A stretch of DNA of 64,000 bases from Sporomusa acidovorans. Its GTDB lineage: Bacteria > Bacillota > Negativicutes > Sporomusales > Sporomusaceae. This document shows positions 35,289 through 42,597 of this stretch, piece after piece (positions within the stretch are counted from its first letter, which is position 1; every line of letters starts with the position of its first letter). The translations under genes and the position numbers were made by a program. The DNA lies in the NCBI RefSeq assembly GCF_900101845.1, contig NZ_FNAM01000006.1:1-64000 (forward strand), in the 5' to 3' direction. A model generated the notes under the pieces. It saw only the letters and a program-made list of their open reading frames with translations. It searched no databases and was not told where the DNA came from.

Positions 35289-35546
35289 ATGCTTTCAAAA
35301 CCTGAAAGAAACTATTATTTAAATATCACATTACTATTACTTGGAGCAGTAAGTGTCCTTACAGGAATTGCAATGTCGATCAATCTATCATACTTCCTGC
35401 CATTTTTATTGGCCATGCACATCAAGCTCTTACATGAATGGGCAAGCTATTCCTTAACGGTTTTAGTCATTCTTCATCTCATATTTCATCTAGACTGGTT
35501 CAAAGCAATGGCGAAAAAAGAATTCGATATATCCAAACATCAGTAA
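35289..35546 (+). CDS. DUF4405 small membrane protein
   Basis: An 85-residue protein with two membrane helices (about 12-32 and 50-68). Histidines lie near helix ends: HIKLLHEW before and LHLIFHLDW within the second helix, the pattern of the cytochrome b561-like DUF4405 family, which may bind haem. GGAGG lies 7 nt before the ATG. It is preceded by a perfect inverted repeat and followed by a terminator, so it is a single-gene unit. Role unknown. Confidence 0.75.
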   Translation: MLSKPERNYYLNITLLLLGAVSVLTGIAMSINLSYFLPFLLAMHIKLLHEWASYSLTVLVILHLIFHLDWFKAMAKKEFDISKHQ

Positions 35547-35549
35547 CCT

Positions 35550-35578
35550 GAGAGCAGCATGAGGCTGTTCTCTTTTTG
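35550..35578 (+). terminator. Terminator after the DUF4405 gene
   Basis: GAGAGCAGC pairs with GCTGTTCTC (one G-U pair), loop ATGAG, followed by TTTTTG. Confidence 0.8.
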
Positions 35579-35591
35579 TTTCATATCTCAA

Positions 35592-35717
35592 TTATTTGTC
35601 GGTTTCCATGTGCGAATTACATCGTTCCCTAAACTTCTCCTGATCCTCCGACAGTCTGCCAGTCAGCGTCTTGATCTCAATATACACTGTCCATCCTTCT
35701 TTCAACGCCGTTAGTAA
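35592..35717 (-). pseudogene. VRR-NUC nuclease C-terminal remnant
   Basis: The minus-strand frame from 35717 to a TAA at 35592 reads LLTALKEGWTVYIEIKTLTG and then RLSEDQEKFRERCN. The IEIK...GRLSxxQ pattern is the conserved core of VRR-NUC domains of phage and restriction nucleases, including the catalytic E-x-K. The N-terminal half is missing and no start with a ribosome site is seen. It begins just after the terminator of tRNA-Arg, on its 3' side, so it is probably debris of a prophage that integrated at that tRNA. Confidence 0.55.
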
Positions 35718-35737
35718 AAAGGATAATGATGATCCAG

Positions 35738-35774
35738 AAAAAAAATAGCAGGCTCGAATTTATCGAACCTGCTA
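35738..35774 (-). terminator. Terminator downstream of tRNA-Arg
   Basis: TAGCAGG..TCGA pairs with TCGA..CCTGCTA (one mismatch), followed on the minus strand by TTTTTTTT. Confidence 0.85.
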
Positions 35775-35796
35775 ACAAAATTTCGCATGTTGCTCC

Positions 35797-35843
35797 GGGG
35801 TTGTCCCACCCCTTAGACGCGGTTGTGATTGCTCCAACCCGTC
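35797..35843 (-). other. Two-hairpin segment between tRNA-Arg and its terminator
   Basis: On the minus strand GACGGGTTG...CAACCGCGTC forms a stem of about nine pairs with one bulge, followed by GGGGT/ACCCC. It would be part of the tRNA transcript. It is not a second tRNA: there is no T-arm or acceptor pair. The GGGGTGGGAC word is slightly T-box-like, but there is no downstream gene. Identity unknown. Confidence 0.35.
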
Positions 35844-35856
35844 GATCCTAATTTTA

Positions 35857-35935
35857 TGGTGCGCCCGGAGGGACTCGAACCCCCGCAAGACGCGGTTTAG
35901 GAAACCACCGCTCTATCCACCTGAGCTACGGGCGC
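35857..35935 (-). tRNA. tRNA-Arg (anticodon CCT), CCA encoded
   Basis: Minus strand: acceptor arms GCGCCCG and CGGGCGC (35929-35935 with 35861-35867), D-arm TAGCTCAGG, T-arm GGGGGTTCGAGTCCCTC, discriminator A (35860) and encoded CCA (35857-35859). The anticodon loop TTCCTAA gives CCT, reading AGG codons. Its 3' side carries a hairpin pair, a terminator and then a phage-like nuclease remnant. Confidence 0.95.
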
Positions 35936-36284
35936 ATATATTGTACACTATAAAATATCTGTATCTTGGTCCAATTTCCTACCTACATATTATATCATGT
36001 CTGCCGTTAGAAAATCATCTTATTAATTTGCAATATTAATGACAGATCGGATAGGCAGAAAACTAACACTATTGCTTGAGATAACGATAAATAGTATAGC
36101 ATTTCGGATGTAGCGTGTCAATTGTAAGGTAGTGGAAGCAACCGAGTAGGCAGTATGGTTTTCCAAACATTTTATTACTATATTTAGTATAATAACTTAT
36201 TTTTTACATTAATGGAATAATTTTAAAGGGATTGTTCTGTTCCTCGTAGAACATACTCCATATATTTTATGCGAGGATTTTGTT
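35936..36284. other. Intergenic region, no gene seen
   Basis: AT-rich. A TATAAT hexamer at 36188-36193 could be a -10 box for the kinase gene at 36285, but the -35 is poor. Nothing else is supported. Confidence 0.4.
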
Positions 36285-37343
36285 ATGCGCTCAATAGAGA
36301 CTTTGGATGAATTATTCTTAAAAGTTTTTATGTTCAACCCATGTCCTATGGCAATTAGTAATATAGATGATGGTAAATATATCGCAGTAAATGATGCTTT
36401 ACTATACATACTTGGTTACAATAAAGAGGATGTCATCGGAAAAACATCGCTGGAATTAGGTATTATGGATAATAGCGATCGAAAAAAAGCGATCCGGCTA
36501 ATGAAAAGCCAGGGTCGCTTGCGAGATTTCGAAATTCTGATTAGGTGCAAAAACAACAAGCCCATTCATGGCATCTTCAACGCGGAGTTCATCACCATTC
36601 AGGGTCAACCCTATCTGTTATCCGTAATGACCGATATTACAGTCAAAAAACAGCTTGAACAGGATTTCATCTACCTGGAAAAACTAAATTTAATCAGTCA
36701 GATGTCGGCAGGAATAAGCCATGAAATTAGAAACCCAATGACAACCGTGAGAGGCTTTTTACAGTTTTTTATGCAAAAACCGGCCTATGCGTATCACAGA
36801 AATTATTTTGAGTTAATGATCAGCGAATTAGATCGAGTAAATGCCATTATTTCGGATTTTTTATCAATAACAACAAGTGACCCGTTAAATTCGGCCTATA
36901 CATTGCAAGATTTGCAAGAATTATTAGAACAATTAAGACCAATAATCGAAGCCAATGCATTGGAAAAACGCAATCGAATGCTCTATTGTCTTGCGAACAC
37001 ACCCAAAATAATGATTAATGAAAAAGAAATTCAACAAATAATCCTTAATCTTGTTCGCAACGGCTTTGACTCCATGCCGGTTGGCGGCACGCTTATCATA
37101 AAAACCTTTCTTCAGGAAAATCATGTTGTTTTAGCCATTCAGGATCAGGGCAAAGGCATTGACAAAGCGATCTTACAAAAGCTCGGCACTCCCTTTCTAA
37201 CGACCAAGGACTATGGGACAGGCTTAGGGTTGGCCGTATGTTATGGAATAGCCCATCGCCACAGAGCTAAAATTAACGTAACCACAAGCCCGCAGGGAAC
37301 AACTTTTGAAGTTCACTTTCCCCTGGCTCAGTCTGACGAATAA
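36285..37343 (+). CDS. Soluble PAS-domain histidine kinase (KinB-like acceptor)
   Basis: A 352-residue cytoplasmic kinase with no membrane segment: one PAS domain (about 15-130, with FNPCPMAISNIDDGKYI and VMTDITVKKQLE), HisKA helix with HEIRNPMTTVRGFLQFF, and an ATPase domain with QDQGKGID and GTGLGLAVCYGI. The acceptor helix is almost identical to that of the membrane kinase at 22837-25416, so both may phosphorylate the same partner, perhaps Spo0F/Spo0A. No response regulator is adjacent. GAGGA precedes the ATG. Confidence 0.92.
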   Translation: MRSIETLDELFLKVFMFNPCPMAISNIDDGKYIAVNDALLYILGYNKEDVIGKTSLELGIMDNSDRKKAIRLMKSQGRLRDFEILIRCKNNKPIHGIFNAEFITIQGQPYLLSVMTDITVKKQLEQDFIYLEKLNLISQMSAGISHEIRNPMTTVRGFLQFFMQKPAYAYHRNYFELMISELDRVNAIISDFLSITTSDPLNSAYTLQDLQELLEQLRPIIEANALEKRNRMLYCLANTPKIMINEKEIQQIILNLVRNGFDSMPVGGTLIIKTFLQENHVVLAIQDQGKGIDKAILQKLGTPFLTTKDYGTGLGLAVCYGIAHRHRAKINVTTSPQGTTFEVHFPLAQSDE

Positions 37344-37384
37344 ATTGCCACGGTGTTCAGACATTGTTAACTCGGTTTCAAATC

Positions 37385-37425
37385 AGCCAAGGCAGCAGCT
37401 ACTAAAAAAAGCTGCGGCCTTGGCT
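37385..37425. other. Hairpin after the PAS kinase gene
   Basis: AGCCAAGGC-A-GCAGCT pairs with AGCTGC-G-GCCTTGGCT. On the plus strand it is followed by A7 rather than U, so it is not a standard terminator for the kinase. It may stabilise the mRNA end. Confidence 0.45.
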
Positions 37426-37533
37426 AAAAAAAGGAGTTTCTTGTTGCCGTAACCGTGGTGAGTCGACCGGAAAGGATTTTTAACAGCCATCGTATAATAA
37501 TTCTACTATATGCTACTAAAGGAGCTGCGATCT

Positions 37534-38295
37534 ATGCGAAAAAAAGTTATACTGTCTCCGGGAATTATTGTATTACTCCTATCGTTTCTATTCTCTGCAG
37601 GCAATATTGCCCACGCCGAAATCAAGACCATCTTTGCGGAGGGAATAGCGCGCGTCGGCGAAACTGAAACCGAGGTTCAGGCAAAGCAACGTGCTTGGCT
37701 GGATGCACAACGGCAGGCACTGGAAGAAGCCGGAGTTGTCATTGCCGGCAGTACAACGGTTACTAATCATGAATTGGTTGATGATTGGATTCAGAGTGTG
37801 ACCATGGCCAAAGTGGAAACCAAGTTATTATCAGAAACCAGGTCCTTTGAAAATAACCTGGTTGTCTACCGCGTTAAGCTGGCCTGCAGAATTAATACCG
37901 ACGATATTGCCAGCTTAAATGCCGAGCTCGAAAATATCGCAATCGGAAAACATAGGCCGTATGAACCCGGCAAGCCACCTGCGACACGCTCCTCGGCACC
38001 AGTGGCTGAGCGTGTAAAAGATTTTGCGCTGAAAAACGGTTCTCTCTACACAGGCACATTAGCAGACGGACTGCCTGACGGCCAGGGCGTAATGCTTTAT
38101 CCTGACGGTGGAAAATATGAAGGTGCTTTCCGTAAAGGTCTGCGGCAGGGCGAAGGGGTTATGACCTGGGCCAACGGTGACTGTTACCGCGGCCATTGGC
38201 TAAAAGACATGCGCACAGGAAGAGGGGAGTTTGTCAGTGCCCAAGGCAACCGGCAAACAGGTCGCTGGCTGAATGATCTTTTTTATGAAGAATAA
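37534..38295 (+). CDS. Secreted MORN-repeat protein with FlgT_N/LPP20-like domain
   Basis: A 253-residue exported protein. Signal peptide ends AHA (about 29-31). A middle domain begins FAEGIARVGETETEVQAKQR, then ALEEAGVVIAG, the pattern of FlgT_N/LPP20-like envelope domains. The C-terminal third has three to four MORN repeats (YTGTLADGLPDGQGVMLYP, YEGAFRKGLRQGEGVMTW, YRGHWLKDMRTGRGEFV). The start is ATG at 37534 because AAGGAG lies 9 nt upstream. In a diderm it would be periplasmic. Role unknown. Confidence 0.8.
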   Translation: MRKKVILSPGIIVLLLSFLFSAGNIAHAEIKTIFAEGIARVGETETEVQAKQRAWLDAQRQALEEAGVVIAGSTTVTNHELVDDWIQSVTMAKVETKLLSETRSFENNLVVYRVKLACRINTDDIASLNAELENIAIGKHRPYEPGKPPATRSSAPVAERVKDFALKNGSLYTGTLADGLPDGQGVMLYPDGGKYEGAFRKGLRQGEGVMTWANGDCYRGHWLKDMRTGRGEFVSAQGNRQTGRWLNDLFYEE

Positions 38296-38302
38296 CAACT
38301 TT

Positions 38303-38638
38303 TCATACAAATACGAATTGAACTAAGGCCATATAGAGTATTGTACCGCCGCCAATACTAAGGAGTACGCTGCCTTTTCGCAAATGCAGCAATACAATAC
38401 AGCCGATGGCAATTAATTCGGGAATACCATAAGGAGCCGCCTGCGCCGAGACATTTTTTAAGCAGTAGACAATAAGCAAACCAATCGCTGCAAAAGGCAG
38501 CACTTTGCCCAAATAGAGTATATATTTGGGCGTTTTTTTATTGTCCGGAAACAAGATAAACGGTAAAAATCTAGTTAAAACGGTTCCCAGAGCAACTACC
38601 GCAATGATAATTAAAGACTGCTGTATCGTTAACGTCAT
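38303..38638 (-). CDS. azlD: AzlD branched-chain amino acid exporter subunit
   Basis: A 111-residue membrane protein with four predicted helices, matching AzlD (TRFLPFILF near helix 1; [12 protein letters not shown] at the end). It works with AzlC to export branched-chain amino acids or their analogues. It overlaps azlC by 4 nt (ATGA), so translation is coupled. Confidence 0.9.
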   Translation of the reverse strand: MTLTIQQSLIIIAVVALGTVLTRFLPFILFPDNKKTPKYILYLGKVLPFAAIGLLIVYCLKNVSAQAAPYGIPELIAIGCIVLLHLRKGSVLLSIGGGTILYMALVQFVFV

Positions 38639-39333
38639 TGCACGGCTCTCCTTTCCAGCGATTTTTTACATACACTCAAAACCAAGACAATGGCAAGCAT
38701 TGCCGGAATAATAAAATTATTGGCTCCGAAAACCAGTAAACAAACCGCTGAAGAAGCTATGCCGATGATTGCCGGACCGTGGTATTGTTGAGATTTCCAT
38801 TGCTCGATGAATATCACCACAAATAAAGCCGTCATAACAAAGTCAATTCCCTTGGCATTAAAATCCACCAGCGTACCCAACAAAACTCCTAAGACTGAAC
38901 CGGCTACCCAGTATACATGATCAAGCAATGCAATAAAAAAGGCAAACCAGCTTCGGTCCACCCCCTTAGGCGGTTCTGCCGAACAAAGAATAGAAAAGGT
39001 TTCGTCCGTCAGTCCAAAAGCCACATAAGACTTTTTCCGGCCGATTCCGTTCAGCCGGTTTAGCAAAGAAATACCGTAGAATAAATGTCTGGCATTTACC
39101 ACCAGGGTAATGATAAACGCATACAGCGGATTAAAAGCAGAAGTCAGCAGGCTGATGGCTACGAACTGCCCCGCCCCTGCGTAAATGATCGTACTCATTA
39201 AAATAGCCCAGCCGAGTGAATATCCTTTACTGCTCAACAATACCCCAAAAGCCGTGCCTAAAAAAATATACCCCGTCAACACCGGCAGGGTATGTGGAAA
39301 TGCCGCCTGTAAAGCTGCCCGTTTTATCCCCAT
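38635..39333 (-). CDS. azlC: AzlC branched-chain amino acid exporter subunit
   Basis: A 232-residue membrane protein of the AzlC family ([55 protein letters not shown]). Exports branched-chain amino acids together with AzlD. GGAGG precedes the ATG at 39333, 12 nt after the lrp stop codon, forming an lrp-azlC-azlD operon like that of Bacillus. Confidence 0.93.
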   Translation of the reverse strand: MGIKRAALQAAFPHTLPVLTGYIFLGTAFGVLLSSKGYSLGWAILMSTIIYAGAGQFVAISLLTSAFNPLYAFIITLVVNARHLFYGISLLNRLNGIGRKKSYVAFGLTDETFSILCSAEPPKGVDRSWFAFFIALLDHVYWVAGSVLGVLLGTLVDFNAKGIDFVMTALFVVIFIEQWKSQQYHGPAIIGIASSAVCLLVFGANNFIIPAMLAIVLVLSVCKKSLERRAVQ

Positions 39334-39345
39334 TGTAGCCCTCCG

Positions 39346-39816
39346 TTATTCCTGTTCAACTGGTATGGATATCGTCCTTTTTTCCGTACTCATGACAATA
39401 CTGGTCTCTACCCGGTTGACTCCCGGTATCGCCATCAGCGAATCGATAACAAAGTCCCGGTAAGTCTTCATATCTTTAGCGACAATTTTTAAAAGATAGT
39501 CGTGATTGCCTGTAACCGTATAGCACTCCAGTACCTGGGGCAAGCGATTAATCTGCGCAACAAAAAAATTCGCGGTTTCCCGATTAAGCGGTGACAAATT
39601 TACTAGAATAAACGCCAGTGTTTCTATCCCCAGTTTTTTTTCGTCAACAACTGTGGTAAATTGCTTGATAACACCAAGCTCCTTTAGATTCCTCGTTCTT
39701 GCCAGACAAGCCGAAGGAGATAAACCAATTAATTTCGATAAATCTAAATTAGATATTGAAGAATCCTCTTGTAATGCCTTAAGGATAGCTTTATCATAAT
39801 TATCTAATACAATCAT
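39346..39816 (-). CDS. Lrp/AsnC-family regulator of azlCD
   Basis: A 156-residue regulator with an N-terminal helix-turn-helix (about 5-55; LSKLIGLSPSACLARTRNL) and a C-terminal RAM ligand domain (GNHDYLLKIVAKDM). Its effector is probably an amino acid. It precedes azlCD in the same operon and should control it. The start is ATG at 39816 because GGAG lies 9 nt upstream; the ATG at 39831 overlaps that site. The upstream region is AT-rich and holds the DnaA-box cluster. Confidence 0.92.
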   Translation of the reverse strand: MIVLDNYDKAILKALQEDSSISNLDLSKLIGLSPSACLARTRNLKELGVIKQFTTVVDEKKLGIETLAFILVNLSPLNRETANFFVAQINRLPQVLECYTVTGNHDYLLKIVAKDMKTYRDFVIDSLMAIPGVNRVETSIVMSTEKRTISIPVEQE

Positions 39817-39846
39817 AATATAATTCTCCATTTTAGCATAATAGCA

Positions 39847-40049
39847 AAATAAAATAACGTTATATATATATAATGCTACATTTTATACTGTTCTGTCAAA
39901 TATTTTATCCACATAGTTAACATGAACAGTTATCCACAGTTATAATGCTGATATTTAGGGTATTTTTTACCCCCGTTTTCCGTTTTCCCCACAGCAATCC
40001 ACTAGTTTATCCACATTTTAAGGTGTTTTGGGGATAACTTTGTGGATAA
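39847..40049. other. DnaA-box cluster with AT-rich tract (origin-like)
   Basis: Perfect TTATCCACA boxes at 39905-39913, 39930-39938 and 40007-40015, a perfect inverse TGTGGATAA at 40041-40049, and a one-mismatch inverse box at 40029-40037. An AT-rich run with alternating TA lies at 39847-39890. This is the composition of an unwinding element plus DnaA assembly sites. No dnaA/dnaN is in the window and gene strands do not switch here, so it may be a second origin part, a DnaA-titration site or a DnaA-regulated promoter. Confidence 0.6.
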
Positions 40050-40071
40050 CTTTGCGGGGTAGTACCTAAAA

Positions 40072-40099
40072 AAAGAAAAAGCGTGACAAATTGTCACGC
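40072..40099 (-). terminator. Terminator after the 96-aa gene
   Basis: The palindrome GCGTGACAAATTGTCACGC (40081-40099), followed on the minus strand by TTTTTCTTTTTTT. It overlaps the last codons of the gene. Confidence 0.85.
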
Positions 40100-40384
40100 T
40101 ACCGGTCGACTCCAGTCGACATGTACACCTGTTTTTTCCCAGATGCGGGTAAGTGCTGTCTTAAAGTTCTCTACACTTTCACTTGGCCGAATCGTTACTT
40201 CTTTGAAATCCAGCAACCCCTCACCAGGTATCCGTATGACGTGTTCAGACGCCATATAGTTTTCGATAATTTGGCGAGTTGCCGGATCATCAAAAACGAC
40301 CTTTATCGTTTTATTTGCCTGATCATATTCGATATACCCGCACTTATTATTATGCTGCACCGCTACTTTGTAGTTTTCTTGCAT
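40094..40384 (-). CDS. 96-aa conserved-looking cytoplasmic protein, unknown
   Basis: A compact soluble protein (KVAVQHNNKCGYIEYDQANK, then KVVFDDPATRQIIENYM) of mixed alpha/beta appearance and no membrane segment. Its ATG is at 40384, with GAGGCGACAGG upstream. The last codons are inside the terminator palindrome. No family is recognised. It sits between the DnaA-box region and ppk1, on the ppk strand, with an 87-bp gap from the ppk stop. Confidence 0.65.
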   Translation of the reverse strand: MQENYKVAVQHNNKCGYIEYDQANKTIKVVFDDPATRQIIENYMASEHVIRIPGEGLLDFKEVTIRPSESVENFKTALTRIWEKTGVHVDWSRPVA

Positions 40385-40471
40385 CCTGTCGCCTCTTTTC
40401 CTAGAAACAAATTATTACCACTACCGTGAATATTATACGGCCATTGTCAAAATCCTGCCAGGGTTGTTTTT

Positions 40472-42592
40472 TTACTCTGCCCGCCGATAGAGAGGCTTAA
40501 GACGCTGCTCGATAGAGATGTCCGGTTCCCGAGCCGCTGTTTGGGCCTCAGCATAAAATTCCATTTGTGAATTGACCGCTTTGCCACGTTTATCCACCCG
40601 GCGATATGTACCATCCTTTTTCATTATATAAGCTTTTTGGTTATCTTCCAGCGTAATATCCAAAATATCCTTGATGCGTGCAATCTGTCTCGTGTCCTCA
40701 ATCGGGAAAAAGAGTTCCACTCGTTCGTTGAGATTGCGCGGCATCCAATCGGCACTGGATAAAAATACCCGCTCATCACCACCGTTGCTAAAATAAAAGA
40801 TACGGTGATGTTCCAAAAAACGGCCAACAATACTACGCACAGAGATGTTCTCACTGACGCCGGGCACTCCTGGCCTAAGTACACAGATTCCGCGAATAAT
40901 CAGGTCTATTTTAACTCCTTGGCAAGAAGCCTCATACAGTTTAAGCACGATATCCCGATCCACAAGGGAGTTCATTTTGGCGATGATGCGCCCTTTTTTA
41001 CCGGCTTTGACAAACTCCATTTCCCGGTCGATCAGTTCTTTTATTTTTTCCCTCAGCCCCAGCGGCGCCACAACAATTTTATTCCAGACCGGCGGGTCCG
41101 AGTAACCTGACAGTACATTAAAGAAAGCTGATGCATCCGCTCCGAACTGATCGTTGGCCGTAAACAGGCCCATATCGGTGTAAATCTTGGCGGTAGCGTC
41201 ATTATAATTGCCGGTTCCCATGTGGATATACCGTTTGATGCCGTCCTGCTCCTGCCGGACCACCAATATCATTTTCGCGTGAGTTTTGAGGCCTACCAGG
41301 CCATAGATGACATGGCAGCCTGCTTCTTCCAGCTGTTTGGCCCAAAGGATATTATTTTCCTCATCAAAACGGGCCTTTAATTCCACAAGCACGGTAACCT
41401 GCTTGCCATTTTCCGCAGCCTGTGCCAGCGATTTCACAATCGGCGAATTGCCACTGACCCGGTATAACGTCTGCTTGATAGCCAAAACATCAGGATCACA
41501 GGCCGCCTGCCGCACAAATTCCACCACCGGCTGAAATGATTCATAAGGGTGGTGCAGGAGGATATCCCGCTCCCGGATAGTGTCAAACAGATTGGTCACG
41601 CCGATTAGCTCCCGGGGTATTTGAGCAGCCACCGGACAATGCAGTAAGTATTCAAGACCAGGTATGTCGCTGAACTTAAAAAAGCAGGTAGTATCCAGCG
41701 GTCCGTTTATCTCGTAAATATCCTGCTCTTCAATGTTGAGATTATGAACTAACAACTCCCGTAGCGGCCGGTTGTTGGTTTTACCGATTTCCAGCCTTAC
41801 CGCCTGACCGTGTTTCCGCTGACGCAGGGATTTTTCAATCTCTGCCAGCAAATCTTCGGCATCTTCCTCATCAATGGACAAGTCGGCGTTGCGGGTAATA
41901 CGAAACGGCACAACATCCTTTATCGTATAGCCATGAAAAAGTTTTCCACAATAGCGTTTAATAATATCCTCCAGAAAAACAAACTGGCGCTTAGTGCCAT
42001 TGGACGGCGCTTCAATAATACGCGGCAGTACGGCTGGCACCTGAATAACCGCCGCATGGTCGTCGCTCCGGTCCTGACACAAAAGTACGGCAAGATTCAA
42101 ACTGCGATTGGTCAAAAAGGGAAACGGGTGGCCGGCATCCACTGCCATCGGCGTAATAACCGGAAAGATCGTATTGTCAAAAAAGTTTTCTATCCACTCC
42201 TGCGCCCACTCATCCAGGCTGTTACTATCACAAAAACAAATATCGGCCTCTTCCAGTTCAGCCTGGATATTTTTTAAAAACCGGTATTCGAGTTTCACTA
42301 ATTCGTGTGTATCCTCGGCAATGCACACAAGCTGCTGCCGTACCGACAAACCGGCGGCATCCACTTTATTTACACCGCTCTCCAATTGGTGTTTAAGACC
42401 GGCTACCCGGATCATAAAAAACTCATCCAGATTGGAACTGCTAATGGCAATAAATTTTAACCGTTCCAGGAGGGGCTTATGCTTGACATCGGCCTCTCCC
42501 AATACACGCCGGTTAAACTTAAGCCAGCTCAGTTCCCGGTTAAAAAAGTAGTCTGGATCATCAAATCTATGGTTGTTTTTGGCGTTTGCCAT
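40472..42592 (-). CDS. ppk1: Polyphosphate kinase 1
   Basis: Makes polyphosphate from ATP and can run in reverse. The 706-residue product has the four PPK1 domains: N-terminal helical (PDYFFNRELSWLKFN), head, and two phospholipase D-like catalytic domains. The autophosphorylated histidine is in GLKTHAKMILV, followed by IHMGTGNYN; the second catalytic half has SSADWMPRNLNERVELF. The start is ATG at 42592 behind GGTGGGG; a GTG at 42601 overlaps the previous stop codon. It directly follows a divergent Ppx-like gene, 5 nt away, as one operon. Confidence 0.95.
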   Translation of the reverse strand: MANAKNNHRFDDPDYFFNRELSWLKFNRRVLGEADVKHKPLLERLKFIAISSSNLDEFFMIRVAGLKHQLESGVNKVDAAGLSVRQQLVCIAEDTHELVKLEYRFLKNIQAELEEADICFCDSNSLDEWAQEWIENFFDNTIFPVITPMAVDAGHPFPFLTNRSLNLAVLLCQDRSDDHAAVIQVPAVLPRIIEAPSNGTKRQFVFLEDIIKRYCGKLFHGYTIKDVVPFRITRNADLSIDEEDAEDLLAEIEKSLRQRKHGQAVRLEIGKTNNRPLRELLVHNLNIEEQDIYEINGPLDTTCFFKFSDIPGLEYLLHCPVAAQIPRELIGVTNLFDTIRERDILLHHPYESFQPVVEFVRQAACDPDVLAIKQTLYRVSGNSPIVKSLAQAAENGKQVTVLVELKARFDEENNILWAKQLEEAGCHVIYGLVGLKTHAKMILVVRQEQDGIKRYIHMGTGNYNDATAKIYTDMGLFTANDQFGADASAFFNVLSGYSDPPVWNKIVVAPLGLREKIKELIDREMEFVKAGKKGRIIAKMNSLVDRDIVLKLYEASCQGVKIDLIIRGICVLRPGVPGVSENISVRSIVGRFLEHHRIFYFSNGGDERVFLSSADWMPRNLNERVELFFPIEDTRQIARIKDILDITLEDNQKAYIMKKDGTYRRVDKRGKAVNSQMEFYAEAQTAAREPDISIEQRLKPLYRRAE

Positions 42593-42597
42593 GATGT

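Noticed and set aside
35780..35860. T-box or second tRNA after tRNA-Arg
   Set aside because: A T-box-like GGGGTGGGAC word is present, but the specifier stem, the consensus bulge and a downstream gene are missing. It has no tRNA arms.
39847..40049. Calling the DnaA-box cluster the chromosomal origin outright
   Set aside because: No dnaA/dnaN neighbourhood and no change of gene strand at this point; reported as origin-like only.
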